A DNA stretch of 6,266 bases from an uncultured Devosia sp. (GTDB lineage: Bacteria > Pseudomonadota > Alphaproteobacteria > Rhizobiales > Devosiaceae), in contig CAMLKN010000136.1 of NCBI GenBank assembly GCA_946480655.1, positions 1 to 6,266 of the forward strand, read 5' to 3'. The notes under the pieces were generated by a model, which did no database searches, was not told the DNA's origin, and saw nothing but the letters and a program-made list of their open reading frames with translations. This document shows positions 1 to 5,070 of this stretch, piece by piece. Numbering within the stretch: the first letter of the stretch is position 1; each line of letters starts with the position of its first letter. A program made the translations under genes and the position numbers.

Positions 1-260
1 AGCAGGGCAAGGAAACCTCGACCAACTCGACCGCCTCGATCTTCGCCTGGACCCGTGGCCTGGCCCACCGCGCCAAGCTGGACAACAACGAGGCGCTGGC
101 CAAGTTCGCGCTGACCCTCGAAAAGGTCACCGTCGACACGATCGAAGAAGGCAAGATGACCAAGGACCTCGCCCTGCTCGTCGGTCCCGACCAGCCGTGG
201 CTCACCACGCTGGGCTTCCTCGACGCCATCGACGCCAACCTGCAGAAGGCGATGGCGTAA
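1..260 (+). CDS. icd: NADP-dependent isocitrate dehydrogenase, C-terminal end (5' partial)
   Basis: This is the last 85 codons of a gene that begins left of the window; the reading frame is set by the codon at 3-5 and ends at TAA 258-260. The product oxidatively decarboxylates isocitrate to 2-oxoglutarate with NADP in the cytoplasm (TCA cycle). The visible start reads QGKETSTNSTASIFAWTRGL, the conserved segment of the homodimeric, eukaryote-like NADP-IDH family (about 400 residues in full). It is followed by the usual helical tail with GKMTKDLALL and a closing TTLGFLDAIDANL segment. The coding sequence ends 23 nt before a strong intrinsic terminator, so transcription probably stops here and does not run into the next gene. 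The active-site residues lie upstream and cannot be checked. The family call rests on the match to the conserved C-terminus. Confidence 0.95.
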   Translation, partial: QGKETSTNSTASIFAWTRGLAHRAKLDNNEALAKFALTLEKVTVDTIEEGKMTKDLALLVGPDQPWLTTLGFLDAIDANLQKAMA

Positions 261-283
261 GCCCGCCGACTATCCAAGACCAG

Positions 284-308
284 GCCGGGGCAATGCCCCG
301 GCTTTTTT
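284..308 (+). terminator. Intrinsic terminator of icd
   Basis: A perfect 8-bp GC-rich stem (284-291 with 295-302, GCCGGGGC/GCCCCGGC) closes a 3-nt AAT loop and runs directly into six T residues (303-308). It lies 23 nt after the icd stop codon. This is the classic rho-independent layout on the + strand. Confidence 0.95.
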
Positions 309-322
309 GTGTGCGCCCTTCT

Positions 323-374
323 GACCAGCTTGAACGAGGAAAATTCGTTCACGGCTGGTTGAACACCAACCGGC
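323..374 (+). promoter_or_regulatory. Two overlapping inverted repeats upstream of the GIN-type gene
   Basis: Hairpin A pairs 324-329 (ACCAGC) with 354-359 (GCTGGT), and 331-337 (TGAACGA) with 345-351 (TCGTTCA), around a 7-nt loop, with a small internal bulge (330 versus 352-353). Hairpin B pairs 354-361 with 367-374 (core GGTTG/CAACC, one T-G wobble) around a 5-nt loop. The arms share 354-359, so the two cannot form together. The element lies 40 nt before the likely start codon. It could be a leader RNA switch or a DNA operator with dyad symmetry; the sequence alone does not decide. TTGAAC occurs at 330-335 and 359-364, but no convincing -10 box is spaced correctly from either. Confidence 0.5.
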
Positions 375-398
375 TGTTCCCATCTAGCAGGTATCGCG

Positions 399-404
399 AG
401 GAGG
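399..404 (+). promoter_or_regulatory. Shine-Dalgarno site deciding the start of the GIN-type gene
   Basis: AGGAGG is a full Shine-Dalgarno match. It leaves only 3 nt to ATG 408 but 9 nt to the in-frame ATG 414, so 414 is the better supported start. The two choices differ by two residues (MP) and both leave the signal peptide intact. Confidence 0.75.
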
Positions 405-413
405 GAGATGCCG

Positions 414-1148
414 ATGCCAGCCAAGAATTCATTGTTCGCCGCGGGCCTGATCAGCATGGCACTGACGGCAACCGCCGAGGCCCAGGAACGAAACTTCGAC
501 CTGACCGGATTTGACGGCATCGACATCGCCACTGGCATCGACGCCAATGTCAGCCAAGCCGATCACTTCTCCGTCCAGGCCCGTTCGGCCAGCAGCGACG
601 CCCTCGATCACCTGCGTTTGAGCGTCGAGGACGGCGTGCTGAGAGCACGTTTCGAAACCAGCTTCCTCGACTTCATTCTGGGCGGCGGGCTGGTGGGCAT
701 GCTGTTCAACAGCGGCAATGCCGTCACCCTCGACATCACCCTGCCGGCCCTCTCGTCGGCCTCGGCTTCGTCGGGTGCCAATATTGATGTGCGCGACCTT
801 GCCGGCACGACCCTGGAACTGGATGCCTCCAGCGGCTCCAGCGTGTCGCTTGAGGGCATCACGGTGGAAAACCTCACCATCGCGGCATCGAGTGGATCAG
901 ACGTGGAAGCCAGCGGACAGGCGGGCCATATCCGCTTTGACGCGTCCAGCGGCTCCAACATCGACGCCGAGGGGCTCAATGCGACAACCGCAGACCTGAG
1001 CGCATCGAGCGGCAGCGATATTGCCGCCACGGTGACGGGCTCGGTCAAGGCAGAGGCGTCCAGCGGCGCCGACATCGACATTTCAGGCAATCCTGCCGAC
1101 AGGGATACAGACGCCTCAAGCGGTGGCGACATCTCCTTCGGCGATTGA
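414..1148 (+). CDS. Secreted GIN-domain/DUF2807-type beta-helix repeat protein
   Basis: The function is unknown; related proteins are described as putative auto-transporter adhesin head (GIN) domain proteins. The product is 244 residues from ATG 414 (246 from ATG 408; numbering below is from 408). Residues 1-25 form a signal peptide with a hydrophobic core and an AEA cleavage site before Gln26; there is no lipobox Cys, so a soluble periplasmic or exported protein is expected. Residues 29-85 resemble the GIN N-terminal half (a FDLTGFDGIDIATGI-type opening and a later LSVEDGVLRARF segment). Residues 86-104 are a hydrophobic, glycine-rich insertion. From 113 to the end, seven ASSG motifs (120, 140, 160, 179, 199, 217, 236) recur every 18-20 residues, as expected for a right-handed parallel beta-helix with one or more rungs per repeat. 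The mature protein is rich in Asp/Ser/Gly, acidic, and lacks cysteine. It has its own leader and a terminator-like hairpin, so it is probably monocistronic. The family assignment is by pattern, without a profile search. Confidence 0.8.
   Translation: MPAKNSLFAAGLISMALTATAEAQERNFDLTGFDGIDIATGIDANVSQADHFSVQARSASSDALDHLRLSVEDGVLRARFETSFLDFILGGGLVGMLFNSGNAVTLDITLPALSSASASSGANIDVRDLAGTTLELDASSGSSVSLEGITVENLTIAASSGSDVEASGQAGHIRFDASSGSNIDAEGLNATTADLSASSGSDIAATVTGSVKAEASSGADIDISGNPADRDTDASSGGDISFGD
765..1124 (+). repeat. Seven-fold ASSG protein repeat (18-20 residue period)
   Basis: The motif ASSG followed by a small or polar residue, then N/S/D and usually I or V, occurs seven times with spacings of 20, 20, 19, 20, 18 and 19 residues. 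The serine codons vary between copies (TCG, TCC, AGC, AGT, TCA), so the DNA is not a recent tandem duplication. The ladder is kept at protein level, which points to a structural turn at the same place in each coil of a beta-helix. Confidence 0.85.
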
Positions 1149-1152
1149 AAGA

Positions 1153-1182
1153 GCGAGGGGCACCCGTTGGGGTGCCCCTCGC
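1153..1182. terminator. Bidirectional terminator-like hairpin between convergent genes
   Basis: A perfect 13-bp stem (1153-1165 with 1170-1182) closes a 4-nt loop. It lies 4 nt after the stop of the + strand GIN-type gene and 19 nt after the stop of the - strand VWA gene (1202). The tail on the + strand is only ATTTA; on the - strand the stem is followed by TCTTTC. The stem is very strong and the U-tracts are weak, so it could act as a terminator or an mRNA 3'-end stabiliser for both genes. Confidence 0.8.
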
Positions 1183-1201
1183 ATTTACCGCTCACCAAGC
1201 G

Positions 1202-2875
1202 CTATTTCGTCTTGGCCTCGGCCGCGGATTTTTCGGCCCTCACCTCGACGCGCTCACCGGCAACCACCGTGAAGGCGGTCTCCGCCTCCGTGTCATCCTC
1301 GTAGCGGGTGACGACGACATAGTCGCCGGCTGGCAGGGTCGTCTGGTATTCGGCGCCGAAGCCGTAGCCCATTTCCGGGCGGTTGCCCTGAATGTCCTTC
1401 TTGGCCGCGTAGACGTTGAAGGCGCTCGCCTCTGGCATGCTCAGGGCGGCGACACCGGCATCGATGACGACATCCACATCGACCCGCTCCCCACCTGCCA
1501 CGGTGAACGGCATCTCGGCCTCGGCCTCGCCCATCCGCACCACCGCGACATAGTCCCCCGGCATGAGCTGATATTCGCTGTTCGGGCCATAGCCATAGCC
1601 GACTTCCTCGCGGGAGCCATCGATGGCCTTTTCCGCCTTGAAGACATTGACCGCCATTCCGCCATCCTCGATGGCCATTCCCTCGACATAGCTGCCGTTG
1701 ATGACAGCCAGGCCGACACCCGCCACCAGGTCCTTCTCCACCGTTTCACCAGCGGCCAGGGTGAAGGTCTCGGAAACCTCGCCCTCGCCGACCTTGGCCG
1801 TCACGGTGATTTCGCCCGCCGGGACGAAGAACCGGCCTTCGCCATAGCCATAGTCGTCACCGCCCGCATAGTAGACATTGAGCGCCGCGCCGCTGTCGAC
1901 GGGCTGGCCCTCCGCCGCATAGGCCCGCAGCACCACCGTGCCGGCATTCATGACGAAATAAGGCGCCGCCAGCGTGTCCGCGGTGATGTCGACGCTTTGG
2001 GTCTGTTCGACCGGTCCGAAACGGACGACGAGATCGTAGGTGCCGGGCTTGATCTGGCGCAGGGGAATGCCATAGCCGTAGTCCACGGTCTCGCCGCCCT
2101 GGTTCAGCTCCCAATAGACACCGTCATCGCTGCCTTCCGCGAGGAGTTCACCCCCTTCTGACAAGGCCATCTCGATGGTGAAGTTTTGCTCGAGCGCCGC
2201 CGGCTCAGGCTCAGGCGCCGGTTCGGGCTCTGGTGCCGGCTCGGCCTGTGCAACGGCTGCCACCGTTGTGGTGAGCGCCTCGACGAGATCATCGCCATTC
2301 TGGGCCGAGAGATACTTGCCGCCGGTATTCTCGGCCAGGCACGCCACCTGCCGCCCTTCCTCGTCGGAGAGACCAAATCCAAGAACATGGGTCGTGAAGT
2401 CGATGCCCTGCGATTCGAGCTCGCCACCCAGCGCACAAGGATCGACCTCGCAAGTTTCGAGCCCATCGGTGATCAGGATTACCGTGGCCTTCTCCTCGGT
2501 GAACCGCAGCTCCTCAGCAGCAAGGCGGACCGCGTCGCTGAGCGGGGTCATGCCCTTGGGATTGATGCCATTGGCCGCCTCGGCGATGGCCGCACCGCTA
2601 TTGGTAGCCGGCTGCACCAGCATTTCGATATCGCCGCAATTGCCCTTCTCGCGATGACCATAGGTCATCAGCCCGAGCTCGAGATCATCCGGCAATTCCG
2701 CGAGGACGGATGACAGCGTCTCGCGCGCAATGGTGATGCGCGCCTCGCCCTCGATCTGCGCCCACATCGATCCCGACCCATCCAGGACGATGATGGCGCG
2801 TTCGGCCGCCGCAGCGGTTGTGGCCAGCCCCAGCACCAGCGCGGCGCTGGCCAGAATCCTGCCGATAATTCTCAT
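1202..2875 (-). CDS. Secreted von Willebrand factor A protein with four YG[YF]G beta modules
   Basis: The product is 557 residues with no recognised specific function. Residues 1-24 are a signal peptide (MRIIGR start, hydrophobic core, AAAA before Glu25). Residues 27-205 form a VWA domain with a complete metal-binding MIDAS site: DGSGS (D32, S34, S36), T110 in GMTPLSDA, and D137 in ITDGLETC. All four cysteines (80, 142, 147, 179) lie in this domain, which suits disulfides in the periplasm. Residues 212-226 are a Pro/Glu linker. Residues 230-548 carry four beta-rich modules with YGYG or YGFG at 266, 342, 427 and 504, each followed by a PAG or PG turn and a run of alternating hydrophobic residues. 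The tail is short and charged (KSAAEAKTK), with no membrane anchor or lipobox. The start is supported by GGAGG (2883-2887 on the + strand) 7 nt before ATG. VWA domains usually bind proteins through a divalent cation, so a binding or scaffold role in the envelope is likely. The gene is convergent with the GIN-type gene and divergent from the phosphodiesterase gene. Confidence 0.9.
   Translation of the reverse strand: MRIIGRILASAALVLGLATTAAAAERAIIVLDGSGSMWAQIEGEARITIARETLSSVLAELPDDLELGLMTYGHREKGNCGDIEMLVQPATNSGAAIAEAANGINPKGMTPLSDAVRLAAEELRFTEEKATVILITDGLETCEVDPCALGGELESQGIDFTTHVLGFGLSDEEGRQVACLAENTGGKYLSAQNGDDLVEALTTTVAAVAQAEPAPEPEPAPEPEPAALEQNFTIEMALSEGGELLAEGSDDGVYWELNQGGETVDYGYGIPLRQIKPGTYDLVVRFGPVEQTQSVDITADTLAAPYFVMNAGTVVLRAYAAEGQPVDSGAALNVYYAGGDDYGYGEGRFFVPAGEITVTAKVGEGEVSETFTLAAGETVEKDLVAGVGLAVINGSYVEGMAIEDGGMAVNVFKAEKAIDGSREEVGYGYGPNSEYQLMPGDYVAVVRMGEAEAEMPFTVAGGERVDVDVVIDAGVAALSMPEASAFNVYAAKKDIQGNRPEMGYGFGAEYQTTLPAGDYVVVTRYEDDTEAETAFTVVAGERVEVRAEKSAAEAKTK
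1232..2146 (-). repeat. Coding region of the four YG[YF]G modules
   Basis: Residues 244-548 hold four related units. Modules 3 (408-475) and 4 (485-548) align best. They share [AV][VF]NV[FY]xAxK, a variable loop, GYG[YF]G, xPGDY or PAGDY, a V-rich strand ending in R, then FTVxxGERV[DE]V. Module 2 (331-386) keeps LNVYYA, DYGYG, VPAGE and FTLAAGETVE. Module 1 keeps DYGYG, KPGTYDLVVRFG and a less clear end. YG[YF]G spacings are 76, 85 and 77 residues. This looks like an ancient in-gene duplication of a beta-sandwich unit. Confidence 0.75.
2198..2242 (-). repeat. Pro/Glu-rich interdomain linker
   Basis: Residues 212-226 of the VWA protein read as two APEPEP-type units. The segment is low in complexity and joins the VWA domain to the repeat modules, probably as an extended spacer. 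The DNA here shows repeated GGTTCGGGCTC-like units on the + strand, so it may vary in length between strains. Confidence 0.8.
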
Positions 2876-3039
2876 GAAATGCCCTCCAGTATCTCAGGAT
2901 CGCCGCACCGGGCGATCACGCGCAACAAGCCATGCCAAGCATGAAGCCAGCATGAATGAGCGGTTCAGACTTGATCGGCCCTGCCGCCGCAATTTGAACA
3001 GTTTGGCCGGGAAAGGATCGATCGAACAGGGGGAATCGC
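2876..3039. promoter_or_regulatory. Divergent intergenic region between the VWA and phosphodiesterase genes
   Basis: This 164-bp gap must hold the start signals for both flanking genes. It contains the VWA gene Shine-Dalgarno (complement of 2883-2887), an inverted repeat GATCGCC/GGCGATC (2898-2904 and 2911-2917, 6-nt loop), and a cluster of AGC(C)ATG words at 2928, 2938 and 2949. On the phosphodiesterase side there is a purine-rich AGGGGGA (3028-3034) ahead of its ATG. No -35/-10 pair with good spacing stood out on either strand, so promoter positions are not assigned. Confidence 0.45.
2898..2917. repeat. Inverted repeat GATCGCC-N6-GGCGATC
   Basis: Perfect 7-bp arms flank a 6-nt centre, 11 nt upstream of the VWA gene ribosome-binding site. 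The position suits an operator or a 5'-UTR hairpin for that gene. It has no T-run on either side, so it is not a standard terminator. Confidence 0.5.
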
Positions 3040-4044
3040 ATGCGGCGTCGGTACTGGGTTGGCCTCGTGGCGCTGGCGTTGACCGGCGGCGTCTACGTCT
3101 TCAACGCCAGTTGGCTCGTCGGTCCGCCGGATGGCGACCTGCGCCTGATCGCCCATCGCGGCGTTCACCAGACCTTTGACCGCAGCGATCTCGATAACGA
3201 CACCTGCACGGCCGAACGGATCTATCCGCCTGAACATGGCTTGCTGGAAAACACCATACCCTCAATGCAGGCGGCCTTCGCGGCCGGCGCCGACATCGTC
3301 GAGCTCGACGTCCATCCGACGACCGACGGTCAGTTCGCGGTGATGCACGACTGGACAGTGGATTGCCGCACCAATGGCACTGGCGAGACCCGCGCCCACT
3401 CCATGGCAGAGCTGAAAGGCCTCGACCTTGGATACGGTTACACCGCCGATGGCGGCCAGACCTACCCGTTTCGGGGCAAGGGCTATGGCCCCATGCCGGA
3501 ACTCAAGGACGTGCTTTCCGCCATGCCGGACCGGCAGTTCCTGGTCAATTTCAAAAGCCGCGAAGCCCGCGAGGGCGACATGCTCGCCGCCCTTGTGGCC
3601 GAGCATCCGCAATGGCGCGGCGCAATCTGGGGCGCCTATGGCGGAGACGAGCCGACCTATCGCGCCGCCGAGGCCATGGGCGGCCTCCATGTATGGTCGC
3701 GCCGGGGTCTCATTGACTGCCTGACGCAATATATGGGGCTCGGCTGGACGGGATTCGTGCCGGAAGCGTGCCGCGATACCAAGGTGATGATCCCCATCAA
3801 CATCGCGCCCTGGCTCTGGGGCTGGCCGAACCTGCTGCAGCATCGCCTGGCCGGTGTGGGCAGCGAAATCATCCTTCTCGGCCCCTATGGCGCCGGCGAT
3901 CCGGGCACGGCGGGCATAGACGACCTCGAAACCCTGGCCCAGGTGCCGCGGGATTTCTCCGGCTATGTCTGGACCAATCGCATCGAGCGCATCGGCCCGG
4001 CCTGGAAAGGCATTCCATCGGCACAAATTCCGCCCGTTCCGTGA
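3040..4044 (+). CDS. Glycerophosphodiester phosphodiesterase (GDPD) family protein, exported or membrane-anchored
   Basis: The product is 334 residues. GDPD enzymes cleave glycerophosphodiesters to glycerol-3-phosphate and an alcohol; the true substrate here is unknown. Residues 5-25 are a single hydrophobic segment after an MRRR start, acting as a signal anchor or uncleaved signal, so the domain probably faces the periplasm. Visible GDPD motifs are IAHRG (H39, R40), LENT (E70, N71), ELDVH (E88, D90), MHDW (H103) and MPELKDVL (152-159, the family's P-T-L-E-E-V-L position). Two features differ from common members. An insertion of about 26 residues separates HRG from LENT. The strand expected to carry the metal-binding E-x-K reads NFK (N170, K172). 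Four cysteines (56, 109, 227, 244) could form two disulfides. The start has AGGGGGA (3028-3034) 5 nt upstream. The DMT transporter gene follows 75 nt later on the same strand. Confidence 0.85.
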   Translation: MRRRYWVGLVALALTGGVYVFNASWLVGPPDGDLRLIAHRGVHQTFDRSDLDNDTCTAERIYPPEHGLLENTIPSMQAAFAAGADIVELDVHPTTDGQFAVMHDWTVDCRTNGTGETRAHSMAELKGLDLGYGYTADGGQTYPFRGKGYGPMPELKDVLSAMPDRQFLVNFKSREAREGDMLAALVAEHPQWRGAIWGAYGGDEPTYRAAEAMGGLHVWSRRGLIDCLTQYMGLGWTGFVPEACRDTKVMIPINIAPWLWGWPNLLQHRLAGVGSEIILLGPYGAGDPGTAGIDDLETLAQVPRDFSGYVWTNRIERIGPAWKGIPSAQIPPVP

Positions 4045-4072
4045 TGACGGATGGCCGGACTGTTTGTATGGT
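4044..4072 (+). promoter_or_regulatory. Candidate sigma-70 promoter for the EamA transporter gene
   Basis: ATGACG (4044-4049, four of six matches to TTGACA) and TATGGT (4067-4072, four of six to TATAAT) are separated by exactly 17 nt. Transcription would begin near 4079, giving a 5' UTR of about 40 nt to ATG 4120. A short inverted repeat (TCCGT 4038-4042, ACGGA 4047-4051) overlaps the -35 box. Confidence 0.4.
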
Positions 4073-4119
4073 AGGGCTCATTCCTTTTGTGCCCTCCCCG
4101 TTTCCTGGATAGTTTTGCG

Positions 4120-5004
4120 ATGCCCCTCGGCGTCATTCTCGCTTTTCTGGCCTATGCCAGCTTTTCCGTTGCAGATGCCCTGATCAAGGTCACCGGCCCC
4201 GCGCTGTCGGTGTTCGAGATCGCCTTCTTCACCACCAGCTTCTCCATCATCCCCGCCATGCTGACCAAGCGCGGCGAGCGCTGGCGGGACATGTACAAGC
4301 TCGAGCACCCCTGGCTCGTGCACCTGCGCTGCCTGACCGCCATCACCGGCACGGCCTGCGTCATGTATGCCTTCACTCATATTCCCTTTGCCGAAGTCTA
4401 TTCCATCGGCTTCACGACACCGCTTTTCGTGACCCTCCTGTCGGTGCTGGTCTTGCGCGAGCATGTGGCCCTGCACCGCTGGGTCCTGCTGTTCATCAGC
4501 TTTCTGGGCGTCATACTGGTCATTCGCCCCGGCCTGCGCGCTTTGGAGCCGGGACACTTCGTCATGATGCTCGGCGCCGTGATGGGCGCCATCACCACCA
4601 CCATTTTGCGCCACGTGGCGCCCAAGGAGCGCCGGGTGAGCCTGGTTGGCCTGCAGGTGCTCTATTCGGCCATCGTCAACGCCGTGCTGATGGCGCCCAC
4701 CTTCGTCATTCCCAGCCCGAGCCAGTTGGCGATCCTGCTGGGCATCGGCCTGCTCGGCGGCATGGGCGGCCTCCTCATCATCCAGGCCAGCAAGCAGACA
4801 CCCGCCAACCTGATTGCGCCGGTGCAGTATAGCCAGTTGATCTGGGCCATCCTGTTCGGCGCGCTCTTCTTCGGCGAGTATCCGGATTGGGTCGCCATTG
4901 TCGGCATGCTGATCGTGGTCAGCGCGGGCCTCGCCAACGTCCTCAGCGAAAAGACACCGATTCGCTGGAAGCCGCGCATCTTCTTCTTCCGCATCGGGCA
5001 ATAG
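4120..5004 (+). CDS. EamA/DMT-superfamily inner-membrane transporter
   Basis: The product is 294 residues with about ten hydrophobic helices in two homologous EamA halves (roughly residues 3-130 and 140-285), the standard drug/metabolite transporter layout. The first half ends with GVILVIRPG, a typical end-of-EamA segment; the second contains APVQYSQLIWAILFGALFFGE and a closing VSAGLANVL helix. A basic tail (RWKPR) is probably cytoplasmic. The substrate is not predictable, since the family includes exporters and importers of amino acids, nucleosides and other metabolites. ATG 4120 was chosen because the protein then begins directly with the first helix and sits about 40 nt after a candidate promoter. 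An in-frame TTG at 4087 would add 11 residues but would be almost leaderless. The Shine-Dalgarno before 4120 is weak (GGA at 4107-4109). The gene is convergent with alaS. Confidence 0.88.
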   Translation: MPLGVILAFLAYASFSVADALIKVTGPALSVFEIAFFTTSFSIIPAMLTKRGERWRDMYKLEHPWLVHLRCLTAITGTACVMYAFTHIPFAEVYSIGFTTPLFVTLLSVLVLREHVALHRWVLLFISFLGVILVIRPGLRALEPGHFVMMLGAVMGAITTTILRHVAPKERRVSLVGLQVLYSAIVNAVLMAPTFVIPSPSQLAILLGIGLLGGMGGLLIIQASKQTPANLIAPVQYSQLIWAILFGALFFGEYPDWVAIVGMLIVVSAGLANVLSEKTPIRWKPRIFFFRIGQ

Positions 5005-5026
5005 CAGCGGCAACCATAATGAAAAC

Positions 5027-5046
5027 GGCCACCCGTTTGGGTGGCC
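5027..5046. terminator. Bidirectional terminator between the transporter gene and alaS
   Basis: A perfect 8-bp stem (GGCCACCC 5027-5034, GGGTGGCC 5039-5046) closes a GTTT loop midway between the two convergent stops. The + strand tail is ATTTCAATCTT. On the - strand the stem is followed by GTTTTCATT, the better U-tract, so it probably serves alaS most strongly. Confidence 0.85.
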
Positions 5047-5070
5047 ATTTCAATCTTCGACCGTTCCGGC

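Noticed and set aside
359..390. TTGAAC (359-364) as a -35 box of a promoter for the GIN-type gene
   Set aside because: At 16-18 nt spacing the bases around 381-388 (CATCTAGC) match TATAAT poorly, and the site overlaps hairpin B, so I do not call a promoter here.
765..1124. CRISPR or tandem DNA repeat array
   Set aside because: The periodicity of about 57-60 nt is in the protein; the nucleotide units differ in codon choice and lie inside an intact reading frame.
608..1198. 196-codon - strand frame opposite the GIN-type gene with its own repeats (LDAS/EPLDAS)
   Set aside because: The apparent repeat is the mirror of the ASSG codons on the + strand. The + frame has a ribosome-binding site, signal peptide and terminator.
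1352..2080. GYG motifs of the VWA protein as a potassium-channel selectivity filter, since VGYGYG resembles TVGYG
   Set aside because: There are no pore helices or membrane segments around the motifs; they occur in soluble beta-rich repeats of a secreted protein.
1145..2161. 338-codon open frame on the + strand across the VWA gene
   Set aside because: It lies opposite the well-supported VWA coding frame, starts inside the preceding gene's stop region, lacks a ribosome-binding site, and its product resembles no protein family.
4087..4089. TTG as the start codon of the EamA transporter
   Set aside because: It would add 11 residues not typical of the family and sit only a few bases after the likely transcription start; ATG 4120 begins right at the first helix.
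4078..5013. Long open frame of 311 codons on the - strand antisense to the EamA transporter gene
   Set aside because: Its translation is a His/Asp/Gln/Ala-rich low-complexity string with no domain, and the + strand frame encodes a clear ten-helix transporter. Long antisense frames are common in GC-rich genes.
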